In this document: positions 17,690 through 25,516 of the stretch, piece by piece
Layout: each line of letters starts with the position of its first letter
Numbering within the stretch: the first letter of the stretch is position 1
NCBI RefSeq assembly: GCF_002831565.1
Contig: NZ_CP025096.1
Coordinates: forward strand, 744,001-808,000
Direction: 5' to 3'
DNA: 64,000 nt
From: Spirosoma pollinicola
GTDB lineage: Bacteria > Bacteroidota > Bacteroidia > Cytophagales > Spirosomataceae
Made by a program: the position numbers and the translations under genes
The notes under the pieces: generated by a model
Seen by the model: the letters and a program-made list of their open reading frames with translations, nothing else
What the model was told of the DNA's origin: nothing
Database searches by the model: none

Positions 17690-18217
17690 ATGAATAAACT
17701 AACAATGTGGTTCTGTTGTCTTTGCCTGCTCATCAGCATTCATAGTTTTGGCCAATACGGTGGCATGGGTGGTGGCGGTTATGGTGGAATGGGCGGCCGT
17801 CGAATGGGTGGCGGTATGGGACAAAACATGCCGAGTACCCCTACAAAAGCATCCATACCGAACATAGCCGGTGATATGGCCCAAAAAGAAACCAAATGGC
17901 TTAAAGAAAATCTGGAGTTAACAAAAGAACAGGCTAAAGCGGTGAAACAGCTCAACAACGAGTATGCCAGCCAGCAACAGGATGCCGTGAAGGATATTAT
18001 CGGTACGGGTGGTGGCCGCCCATCGCCCGAGACGATCAAACAGGTGAAAGACGTGATGTTGATGTTTAACGAAGAAAAAGAAGAAAAGCTAAAGCCAATT
18101 CTTACGCCTGAACAATGGACACTGTATCAATCCAAAAAGGGGGATATGCAAAAAGAAATTGGTGGCTGGCGCCCCCTGGCACCGAAGACAGATTCGCTGA
18201 CTAAGGCGGTCAATTAG
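17690..18217 (+). CDS. Secreted Gly/Met-rich small protein with helical C-terminus
   Basis: The 175-residue product has a signal peptide (residues 1-21, ending HSFGQ), a low-complexity segment of GGMGG/GGYGG repeats at residues 22-45, then a charged helical region (residues 60-150) with LELTKEQAKAVKQLNNEYASQQQDAV and EEKEEKLKPILTPEQWTLYQ. The latter resembles Spy/CpxP-like LTxxQ helical proteins of the periplasm, though I cannot confirm membership. Its role is unknown; a periplasmic chaperone or metal-binding role is only suggested by the motif and the Met/Gly-rich section. Confidence 0.7.
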   Translation: MNKLTMWFCCLCLLISIHSFGQYGGMGGGGYGGMGGRRMGGGMGQNMPSTPTKASIPNIAGDMAQKETKWLKENLELTKEQAKAVKQLNNEYASQQQDAVKDIIGTGGGRPSPETIKQVKDVMLMFNEEKEEKLKPILTPEQWTLYQSKKGDMQKEIGGWRPLAPKTDSLTKAVN

Positions 18218-18382
18218 TCCTGATAATTGCCAGGAGGGATCGCTTCAGTCGATTAGTATTTCAGTTCCACGATAAATTTTCGGTCATGGTTTAAGTCCCG
18301 ATACTGAGCTTTTACGTAGATGTAGTTGTACGAATGTGCTTATGATTAAGCCATCCTAACTCTCATCTAGCCCGTTATGCTC

Positions 18383-19828
18383 ATGAAACGCTTATGCACT
18401 GTCTTCTTTTTACTGGTAATTGGATCAATTGCCAGTCTGGCTCAGCCAGCCCGCAACACCGCTCAGGCTATTCAATACATTAAATTAGCGAATACACTTA
18501 GGGCCGTCGACAAATCAGATGAGTCGATAAGCCTCCTTAAACGGGCTATGCCAGCCGTTAAATCGTCCAATTTGTATTGGGAAGCTGTCACGAACGAAAT
18601 GCTGGGGCTCTCTTACAGCGATTTGCGCGACAGCACCACGGCCCTGCACTATTTGGAGATAGCCCGCGATCAATATTTAAAGCTCAAATTTGTGGCCAGT
18701 GCCTGGGGCGTAAACGAGGTAGCTCGAAGCCTGGCCAACAAAAATTTGTATGCGGGTATACAAATCGGCACGTCGTCCATCAAACTCGCTATTCTTAAAA
18801 CGCAGTACGAAACAGATTTCTACGAGAAAGAAATCAAATCGACGGTCGACATTGCCAATCCATCGGTTACCTTGTTCGCTGATGCATCCGGGTCGTTTCG
18901 GCCGAGTCAGGACGCCTTGAAAGTATGCCTGGATTCGATTCAACGCTACAATATTCCCAACGAACGTGTCTTTATCGTACTGAGTAATGACGTTCGGGAG
19001 GAGCTTGCCCGCAACCCGGAGAATAGCAAGAGGCTATACGATCAACTGGCAAGGGTGCTGCCCAACAGCAATCTTAAAATCGATACAACATTAACCGCCA
19101 GCCGGGAGGCTGAGTTGTTCACGATTGGCGCTATTCCCCGTAAAGTCTGGCCCACAACCTCGGCGCTGGACATCGGCAACAATAGTACGCTGGGTGGTTA
19201 TTTTGATCCAGGTACCGGTCCGAACAACAAAACGTTTCATGGTATAGATATACCTGTTGGCCTTAACTCGCTGGTTAGCCAGATCGAGAATAAGCGCTCA
19301 CTTAACATGGATGCGTTCAAGCGGGAAGCACAGCGGGTTATCAAATCCATTGCAGACAGCGAACTTCCTGCCCGGGTTGGTACCAGCAATCAGGGACTTC
19401 AACAACGCAAAACAGTGGGTGTGGGTGGCGACATAGCCTGGGCCCTCGTAACGTACTTACACCCTGAGCGGGCGGGTGTAACTGCCGTAGCTATCACAAT
19501 GGATGATGTAGAACGCTTTAAAAAGATGGCATTAAGTGATTACAGGGAACTCACAAAACCCAGCTTGAATGCCATAGCAAACCCCGCAATTCGGGCTCAC
19601 GCTGAACAGGATATTGCTACAATTCAGAATCAACTAAATGAGAAACAGCTCATTGCTGGAGCCTTGTGGCTTGAATCGATTATGAAAGCCTATACATCCT
19701 CGGCTTCGCCAAAACGTTTTGTGTTTGTTCGAAATGCGGATGTTGGCTGGGTAACCGGTAAGTTTCTGGAAACTATCAATTTTGAGTACGAATCAACGAT
19801 TGCCAAAGGTTCTTTATATACACGGTAA
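18383..19828 (+). CDS. Secreted TPR protein fused to a Ppx/GppA-like actin-fold domain
   Basis: From ATG 18383 (18377 adds two residues) there is a signal peptide (MKRLCTVFFLLVIGSIASLAQ). Residues 25-115 contain two or three TPR-like helical pairs (SISLLKRAMPAVKSSNLYWEAVTNEMLGLSYSDL). Residues 120-480 show the pattern of an ASKHA ATPase of exopolyphosphatase type: GIQIGTSSIKLAIL (phosphate-1), SALDIGNNSTLGGYF (phosphate-2) and KTVGVGGDIAWALVTYL (adenosine motif). An exported ASKHA-fold domain is odd because ATP is scarce in the periplasm. Catalysis is not established, and the match is by eye. Confidence 0.6.
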   Translation: MKRLCTVFFLLVIGSIASLAQPARNTAQAIQYIKLANTLRAVDKSDESISLLKRAMPAVKSSNLYWEAVTNEMLGLSYSDLRDSTTALHYLEIARDQYLKLKFVASAWGVNEVARSLANKNLYAGIQIGTSSIKLAILKTQYETDFYEKEIKSTVDIANPSVTLFADASGSFRPSQDALKVCLDSIQRYNIPNERVFIVLSNDVREELARNPENSKRLYDQLARVLPNSNLKIDTTLTASREAELFTIGAIPRKVWPTTSALDIGNNSTLGGYFDPGTGPNNKTFHGIDIPVGLNSLVSQIENKRSLNMDAFKREAQRVIKSIADSELPARVGTSNQGLQQRKTVGVGGDIAWALVTYLHPERAGVTAVAITMDDVERFKKMALSDYRELTKPSLNAIANPAIRAHAEQDIATIQNQLNEKQLIAGALWLESIMKAYTSSASPKRFVFVRNADVGWVTGKFLETINFEYESTIAKGSLYTR

Positions 19829-19850
19829 AAACATACATAAGGATCGATAC

Positions 19851-19906
19851 AACAACAGCCATCCCGCATTCTAGGTAATTGCCTAAAATGCGGGATGGCT
19901 GTTGTT
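19851..19906. terminator. Bidirectional terminator between converging genes
   Basis: A perfect 20-bp inverted repeat (arms 19851-19870 and 19887-19906, ATCCCGCATT core) encloses a 16-nt loop that can extend the stem (TAGG/CCTA). It sits between the TPR/Ppx-like gene and glyQS, which converge. Confidence 0.85.
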
Positions 19907-19930
19907 TGTCTTTATAGTCGTTTACCGGTT

Positions 19931-21427
19931 TTACATCTTTTCCAAAACCCGCTCCATCGAAACTTCCTGGCCAATCATGGCTTTTAGCTCGGCAATTGGA
20001 ATACGAATTTGCTCGGTTGTATCGCGATAGCGAACCGTAACGGTATTGTCTTCCAGGGTTTGATAATCCACAGCGATACAGAACGGTGTACCGATCAAAT
20101 CCTGCCGGGTATAGCGTTTGCCGATGGCGTCGCGCTCTTGGTACACCACCCGGAACTCCGATCGGAGACTCTTCACAATTTCTTCTGCTTTTTCGGGCAA
20201 TCCGTCTTTGCGAACAAGCGGGAATACGGCCGCTTTGATCGGTGCCAGTGCCGGATGCAGTTTCAGATACGTCCGTTCTTTTTGCTGATCCCCCTCCCCT
20301 ACGGTCTCTTTGGTAAACGCGTTGCAGAACACCGCCAAAAACAGACGGTCGGCCCCAACGGATGTTTCGACCACATACGGAATGTAATTCCCATAAGGCT
20401 TGCCCGTGGCGGGGTCAATATCATTATCGAAATACTGCTGTTTTTTGCGGCTAAGTTCCTGATGCGCTTTCAGGTCAAAATCGGTGCGGGAGTGAATCCC
20501 TTCCATTTCGCGGAAACCAAACGGAAATTTGTACTCAATATCCACGGCGGCATTGGCATAGTGCGCCAGTTTTTCGTGGATGTGGAATTTGAGTTTATCG
20601 GCAGGTAAACCAACAGCCTGGTGGAACTTCATCCGGGCATCGCGCCAGGTTTCATACCACTGCATTTCGGTGCCGGGGCGCACAAAAAACTGCATCTCCA
20701 TTTGTTCGAATTCGCGCATCCGGAACGTAAACTGCCGGGCAACGATCTCATTCCGGAACGCTTTACCAATTTGGGCAATACCAAATGGAATCTTCATCCG
20801 TCCGGTTTTCTGCACATTCAGAAAGTTAACAAAAATACCCTGCGCCGTTTCGGGGCGAAGGTAAATAAGGCTGCTGTCTTCGGCCAGAGAGCCAACCTGC
20901 GTCGAGAACATCAGGTTAAACTGGCGCACTTCGGTCCAGTTATCCGTACCCGAAACGGGGTCTTTGATCCCCTCGGCAATGATCAGGTTGCGAACACCTT
21001 CGAGGTCATTATTGCCTAGCAAACGGCCCATTTCCTGCAACAGTGCTGTACTTTTAGCTTCGTCACCTGCGTTGGCATAGGCTTCGGCTTTAAGCTCCAG
21101 AAGCTGGTCGGCGCGGTATCGTTTTTTGGAATCGCGGTTGTCGATCATCGGATCGTTGAACGAGTCCACGTGCCCTGATGCTTTCCACGTCAGCGGGTGC
21201 ATAAAGATCGACGCATCAATCCCGACAACATTGTCGTGGAGTTGGGTCATGGCCTTCCACCACAGCGATTTTAGGTTATTTTTCAGTTCAACACCATTCT
21301 GACCGTAATCATACACAGCCTGCAGGCCATCGTAGATTTCGGAAGATGGGAAAACGAAGCCATACTCTTTGGCGTGGGAGATAATATCTTGTAAAGTTGT
21401 TTCCGGGGAAATTTTCTGCTCTATCAT
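19931..21427 (-). CDS. glyQS: Glycyl-tRNA synthetase (single-chain, alpha2 type)
   Basis: The 498-residue class II synthetase charges tRNA-Gly with glycine. Visible markers are the N-terminal FVFPSSEIYDGLQAVYDYGQNGVELKNNL (motif-1 region), the LRPETAQGIFVNF and GIAQIGKAFRNEIVARQFTFRMREFEQMEMQFFV segment (motif 2) and VVETSVGADRLFLAVFCNAF (motif 3 with its Arg), then a C-terminal anticodon-binding domain (KLHPALAPIKAAVFPLVRKDGLPEKAEEI). Length agrees with the bacterial and archaeal-like GlyRS. It is a single gene with its own promoter candidate (TATCTTTG on the minus strand at 21446-21453) and a terminator. Confidence 0.96.
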   Translation of the reverse strand: MIEQKISPETTLQDIISHAKEYGFVFPSSEIYDGLQAVYDYGQNGVELKNNLKSLWWKAMTQLHDNVVGIDASIFMHPLTWKASGHVDSFNDPMIDNRDSKKRYRADQLLELKAEAYANAGDEAKSTALLQEMGRLLGNNDLEGVRNLIIAEGIKDPVSGTDNWTEVRQFNLMFSTQVGSLAEDSSLIYLRPETAQGIFVNFLNVQKTGRMKIPFGIAQIGKAFRNEIVARQFTFRMREFEQMEMQFFVRPGTEMQWYETWRDARMKFHQAVGLPADKLKFHIHEKLAHYANAAVDIEYKFPFGFREMEGIHSRTDFDLKAHQELSRKKQQYFDNDIDPATGKPYGNYIPYVVETSVGADRLFLAVFCNAFTKETVGEGDQQKERTYLKLHPALAPIKAAVFPLVRKDGLPEKAEEIVKSLRSEFRVVYQERDAIGKRYTRQDLIGTPFCIAVDYQTLEDNTVTVRYRDTTEQIRIPIAELKAMIGQEVSMERVLEKM

Positions 21428-21445
21428 AATCAGCTACTGATACCG

Positions 21446-21453
21446 CAAAGATA
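21446..21453 (-). promoter_or_regulatory. -7 element upstream of glyQS
   Basis: On the minus strand the sequence reads TATCTTTG, an exact TAnnTTTG match, 19 bp before the glyQS start codon. A matching -33 element is not clear. Confidence 0.45.
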
Positions 21454-21517
21454 GCGTTTGCGACGAAAATCCCTGAAAATGGCTAACTTTCGGCAGTGAC
21501 TTTATTGACTGACAACT

Positions 21518-22819
21518 ATGCTTATCAACTCGCTCGCCTTAAAGAATTTTAAATGTTTCGAAGAACTCGACGTAAAATTTGCACCCATTACGCTCTTAAC
21601 TGGAGCAAATAGCAGTGGTAAGAGTTCGTTGATCAATGCGATTCTGGCAGTGTTGCAAACGGAGCAATTTCCGTTTTACCTATCTCCGAATGGAAAGTAT
21701 GTAAATATGGGCAGTTTTGAAGAGATAGTATTTAATAAAGATTCTAGTAAAAATATATTGTTAGAATTTCATTTACAGTCTCGTCAGCTTAATAGATTAT
21801 ATTTTAACACTATTTGGAAAAACGACGATAATGGATTACCTACTTTACAAAATTTGGACATAAAAAATAAGCGTTTAGAATTATCTATTAGACTAAAGAG
21901 TGAAAGATATTTTATCAATATGACTTTACTTAAGGATAAACTTTTTTCGGAAAATTTATTAATTAAGTCAATAAAAAATATATCTAAGAATGAGTTTTCA
22001 ATATCTAAAGAAGGTAATTTAGTTTTTAATGATGTAGAGTTTTCTTCGGCAGATAAAATGATCAAAAATTTTATTTTACCTGTCTTAGATATTTTCCGTT
22101 CTGTCAATATAGGGGGTATAGGAGTATCCTCGATCGCTTTAGGGTATCACTTGTTTAACTACATAGGATCTTTTCGTTTACCACCAGAAAGGACTTATTA
22201 TCAGAAAGCAAAAGCCCAAGAGAAAATTGATCCTGATGGTAATAACTATATTGATCAAATTATAGAATGGGAAGAAACAAGTCCTGAGAAATTAATAGAA
22301 CTAACTGAAGTGATGCAAAAAATAGAGCTTTTCACTGAAATTAGGTCCAATAAGAGCAAGGGGGGACGTTTTGAGCTAAATGTAAAGATTTCTTCAAAAT
22401 CTAGTTATACTCCATTGTCAGACGTAGGATTTGGAATTAGCCAATTTTTACCAATTATAGTAGCTGATTTACAATTACCTAGAAACTCCTGCCTCGCTAT
22501 TTCCCAGCCAGAAATTCACCTCCATCCTAAAATTCAAGCTCAGTTTGGCAATTACTTAGCGAATCAAATTAACCGAACTGAAAAGCAATATATTGTTGAA
22601 ACGCATAGCGAGTACTTGCTTAATAGAATACGCCTTTTATTAGTTACTGGTGAATTAAAACCAAATCAAGTGAGAGTACTTTATTTTGAGAACGATGGAG
22701 TAAAAAGCACTGCTCATGATGTAGAGTTCGCTACCGATGGGCAAATTAAAGGAGCGCCACAGGGATTCTTTGATACCTATGGAATTGATGTAATGGACAT
22801 TGCCATGAATGCACACTAA
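21518..22819 (+). CDS. OLD/RecF-like AAA ATPase (DUF3696 class), candidate defence protein
   Basis: This 433-residue ABC-type ATPase begins MLINSLALKNFKCFEELDVKF and has Walker A GANSSGKSS (residues 29-37), a signature-like LSDVGFGISQ (300-309), Walker B LAISQPEIHLHP with Glu332, and an H-loop His363 in VETHSEYLLNRIR. The end (KPNQVRVLYFEND to DVMDIAM) matches the DUF3696 arrangement. The interior is AT-rich, unlike the genes around it, which suggests horizontal transfer. Its stop overlaps the next start (TAATG), so a PIN-like protein is coupled to it. Related ATPases act as sensors in Septu, PARIS and similar phage-defence systems; the specific function here is inferred. Confidence 0.8.
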   Translation: MLINSLALKNFKCFEELDVKFAPITLLTGANSSGKSSLINAILAVLQTEQFPFYLSPNGKYVNMGSFEEIVFNKDSSKNILLEFHLQSRQLNRLYFNTIWKNDDNGLPTLQNLDIKNKRLELSIRLKSERYFINMTLLKDKLFSENLLIKSIKNISKNEFSISKEGNLVFNDVEFSSADKMIKNFILPVLDIFRSVNIGGIGVSSIALGYHLFNYIGSFRLPPERTYYQKAKAQEKIDPDGNNYIDQIIEWEETSPEKLIELTEVMQKIELFTEIRSNKSKGGRFELNVKISSKSSYTPLSDVGFGISQFLPIIVADLQLPRNSCLAISQPEIHLHPKIQAQFGNYLANQINRTEKQYIVETHSEYLLNRIRLLLVTGELKPNQVRVLYFENDGVKSTAHDVEFATDGQIKGAPQGFFDTYGIDVMDIAMNAH

Positions 22820-23295
22820 TGGAAAATCCCACCGCAGAAGAATTAGAAAAAATCTTAAAAACTGATCTGTTTGTTGATACCAACGTCGCAAAGAACTTTA
22901 AAAATCCACTTGACCCGGAGTATAAAAAACTACTTCAATGGCTGAGAACAATTGGCTGCTGGGTAGTTTCAAAAAAATTACTGGTCGAATATGGCCGAAG
23001 TAATCAAAACATCGCTGTTTTGACCGACTTATTACAACGCCAGGGGCGACTCAAAGTCATTGACAACGAATCCCATAATAAACTGATTTTCACAAAGCTT
23101 ACAGAAAGACGTCTGACTTGTAACGCAGAAGATCGTTGGCACTTGAAAACAATTTTACTTTCACATCGTAAAATCGCTATCGTTATCGACGTGGCTTTGC
23201 GCAATGATATTAATAATCATCCGATTCTTGAAGGCATAAAACCTCAAGCCGTGGCCCGGCCAGAGGAGATCGACTATCAAAACTACACAATTTAG
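22819..23295 (+). CDS. PIN-like nuclease coupled to the DUF3696-type ATPase
   Basis: The 158-residue protein carries the residue pattern of a PIN-domain ribonuclease: Asp20 in LFVDTNVAKNF, Glu57 in LLVEYGRS, Asp105 in NAEDRWHLKTILL and Asp124 in IAIVIDVALRND. Together these form the four-acid metal site. It starts at the ATG that overlaps the upstream stop by one base, which argues strongly that the two proteins work together. No adjacent antitoxin gene is present, so it is not a standard VapBC unit. The probable role is an RNA- or DNA-cutting effector controlled by the ATPase. Recognition of the fold is by motif only. Confidence 0.7.
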   Translation: MENPTAEELEKILKTDLFVDTNVAKNFKNPLDPEYKKLLQWLRTIGCWVVSKKLLVEYGRSNQNIAVLTDLLQRQGRLKVIDNESHNKLIFTKLTERRLTCNAEDRWHLKTILLSHRKIAIVIDVALRNDINNHPILEGIKPQAVARPEEIDYQNYTI

Positions 23296-23338
23296 CCACA
23301 TATAGTTACCTGATTAGACCACTCTACGTCTAAGGGGC

Positions 23339-24328
23339 ATGTTTGCACGCCTTCACGCCCTCATCCGTGATTATTTCGGATTTTCGCATAAAGAGACTAG
23401 AGGTTTTCTCGTCCTTATTTTTCTGACGGTACTCTGTTTATTGATTCCGTTTGTATACCGGTTCATTATCCCCAGTCCCCCCGTCGATACGTCTGTAACC
23501 GACCTGCGCAAACTCGATAGTCTTGTGGCGTTGATGCAGGCAGAAGAAGCCAAACAGCTTCAGTTTGGTGATCGCTTAGGTAAGGAGAAGACAACTGCCG
23601 AACGGTTCAGCGAGCCTAAACTATTTAATTTTGACCCCAATACGGTTAGCGTGGCGGGTTGGCAACAATTGGGACTGCCTAAATGGATGGCCGAACGTAT
23701 TGAAAAATACCGCAGCAAAGGTGGCCAGTTCCGCCGGAAAGAGGATCTGCTCAAAATCTATGACTTTCCACCCGACCTATACGATCAACTCGAACCGTAT
23801 ATTACACTGAAAGAAACGCCCCGATCGAGCCAGTTTAACGATAATCGTTTTGGATCAAACAAATCTTACCCGAACGAACCCTATAAAGTCAATGACCGGC
23901 CTGTCTACCCGGAACGACCCGCCAAACCCGTCCTCCAACCATTTGATATTAACACGGCCGATACGACTCAATTGATCGCCCTCAAGGGCATTGGCGCCAC
24001 CCTAGCCGGGCGCATCGTTAAATTTCGGGATGCGATGGGCGGTTTCATTTCGACAGACCAGTTTCACGAGATTTACGGCCTCGACTCCCTTGCGCTTTAC
24101 GAATTGCAGAAATTTGGCAAAATCCGGTCGGCGGTGCACAAGATTCCCGTGAACACGGCTTCGGCAGAGGAACTGGATCGGCACCCGTTTTTATCCCGTA
24201 AGGAAGCACAGATCATTGTCAATTACCGCGAACAACATGGCGCTTACACGTCGGCAGAATCCTTGAAACCAATCCGGATTCTGGATGCAAAAACAATTGA
24301 GAAAATTGCCCCTTATCTGGAATTTTAG
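23339..24328 (+). CDS. Helix-hairpin-helix (ComEA-like) membrane-anchored protein
   Basis: The 329-residue protein has one N-terminal membrane helix (residues 22-44, FLVLIFLTVLCLLIPFVYRFII) and three helix-hairpin-helix units: FNFDPNTVSVAGWQQLGLPKWMAERI (about 95-125), FDINTADTTQLIALKGIGATLAGRIVKFR (about 200-235) and IPVNTASAEELDRHPFLSRKEAQIIVNYR (about 275-305). The GIGATLAGRI motif is a classic DNA-binding hairpin. ComEA-like proteins bind DNA in competence; in Bacteroidota such HhH proteins are widespread with unproved roles. It lies 44 bp downstream of the ATPase/PIN pair but has normal composition, so probably it is not part of that unit. Confidence 0.82.
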   Translation: MFARLHALIRDYFGFSHKETRGFLVLIFLTVLCLLIPFVYRFIIPSPPVDTSVTDLRKLDSLVALMQAEEAKQLQFGDRLGKEKTTAERFSEPKLFNFDPNTVSVAGWQQLGLPKWMAERIEKYRSKGGQFRRKEDLLKIYDFPPDLYDQLEPYITLKETPRSSQFNDNRFGSNKSYPNEPYKVNDRPVYPERPAKPVLQPFDINTADTTQLIALKGIGATLAGRIVKFRDAMGGFISTDQFHEIYGLDSLALYELQKFGKIRSAVHKIPVNTASAEELDRHPFLSRKEAQIIVNYREQHGAYTSAESLKPIRILDAKTIEKIAPYLEF

Positions 24329-24470
24329 AGGTCTATTTCCTGACGTTAGAACACTGATTTTTTAGGGTCAGGACAAGTAGGATATGCTATTTTAAGTATT
24401 TACGAAAAAAGGTCCAAAGACAAAAAAGATTCACAGCAAAGTCTCCTTTTGCTCTTAAAAATTATTTTTA

Positions 24471-24494
24471 ATCATAAAAATCTGCGTTCCATTG
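24471..24494. repeat. Half-copy of the palindrome found at 9660-9739
   Basis: ATCATAAAAATC followed by a degenerate GCGTTCCATT matches the reverse complement of the left arm at 9655-9687 over about 24 bases with two differences. The partner arm is not obvious, so this appears to be a decayed or half element in the 235-bp spacer before the deacetylase gene. Confidence 0.5.
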
Positions 24495-24563
24495 GATTAA
24501 AGTATTGGTAAATTGAAAGCCGCATTTGCTTAATTTAAACTGGCTAATGGCGTTCAGAAATAC

Positions 24564-25400
24564 ATGACAAACTTCCTTAAAAATTCAATTGGGCTTTACC
24601 TGAGTTTATTGCTCTGCTTTTCAGGACGAAGCATGGCGCAACAATCCATCGTATGGCCAAACGGCGCAAAAGCTGCGATTTGCCTTACCTACGATGACGC
24701 CATGAGCAGTCAGCTTGAACAGGCCGTTCCCGTTCTTAATGCGCTCAACTTAAAAGGCACCTTCTTCCTAAACTCTGTTGGCGATGATCGAATGGCCGAT
24801 CAATGGCGGCAAGCAGCGTTAAAAGGGCATGAACTGGCAAATCACACCTTATTTCACCCCTGTCTGGCGGCAAAAGGATGGAAAGCTGCCTGGGCATTAG
24901 ACAACTATACCTTCGATCGTGTTTTAAAAGAAGTTCAATCCATGAATACACAGTTGTATTTACTGGATGGCAAGAAGACCCAACGCACGTTTGCCTTCCC
25001 TTGCGGAGATACTACTGCCGGGGGCGTTTCATATCTGGATACGCTACGTCGGTCGGGGATGGTGAGTTATGGGCGTATGGTAGGTGATGCGAATTCAGTC
25101 GTTACAGATTTCGCATCGCTTGACCTATTGCAAGTGCCCTCAATGGCTGTTCAGCCCACGAACACCGCTGCCGATTTAATTGCTTATGCCGAGAAAACTG
25201 CCCAGAAAGGCGGCCTAGGCATTTACCTGTTTCATGGCGTTGGTAGCCAATGGATTGCCGTATCGGCTTCGGAGCACAAAAAGCTTGTAAAGTACTTGGC
25301 CGGCAAAAAGCAAACGTATTGGGTAACGACCTTTCAGGAAGCGATGGACTATGTTTCCAAATGGAAGAAAAGTCATCCGTCTGCAGTTGGCACTAAATAA
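24564..25400 (+). CDS. Secreted polysaccharide deacetylase (NodB-type)
   Basis: The 278-residue protein has a signal peptide (residues 1-25, ending RSMAQ) and a NodB-homology domain. Visible motifs are AAICLTYDDAMSSQ (motif 1, Asp-Asp), HELANHTLFHPC (motif 2, the two metal His) and LGIYLFHGVGS (motif 5 His). These enzymes remove acetyl groups from N-acetylated sugars of cell wall or exopolysaccharide, using a metal ion. Family placement is firm; the polymer is unknown. It stands alone and is followed by a strong terminator. Confidence 0.88.
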   Translation: MTNFLKNSIGLYLSLLLCFSGRSMAQQSIVWPNGAKAAICLTYDDAMSSQLEQAVPVLNALNLKGTFFLNSVGDDRMADQWRQAALKGHELANHTLFHPCLAAKGWKAAWALDNYTFDRVLKEVQSMNTQLYLLDGKKTQRTFAFPCGDTTAGGVSYLDTLRRSGMVSYGRMVGDANSVVTDFASLDLLQVPSMAVQPTNTAADLIAYAEKTAQKGGLGIYLFHGVGSQWIAVSASEHKKLVKYLAGKKQTYWVTTFQEAMDYVSKWKKSHPSAVGTK

Positions 25401-25442
25401 CGTGCATACTAACCGTCTACCTAAGCAATTCTGCTTGTTCTC

Positions 25443-25493
25443 AAAAACTAGTGCCCCGCAGAAACGGACCGTCTCTGCGGGGCACTAGTTTTT
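25443..25493. terminator. Bidirectional terminator between deacetylase and rlmD
   Basis: A perfect 20-bp inverted repeat has arms 25443-25462 and 25474-25493 (core ACTAGTGCCCCGCAGA) and an 11-nt loop. It has A and T runs at both ends and so can serve both converging genes. Confidence 0.9.
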
Positions 25494-25516
25494 CGTAAAA
25501 AATCGAGGATATAAGC

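Noticed and set aside
22819-23295. Simple VapC toxin of a toxin-antitoxin pair
   Set aside because: The partner gene is a large ATPase and not a small antitoxin, and the overlap joins these two only.
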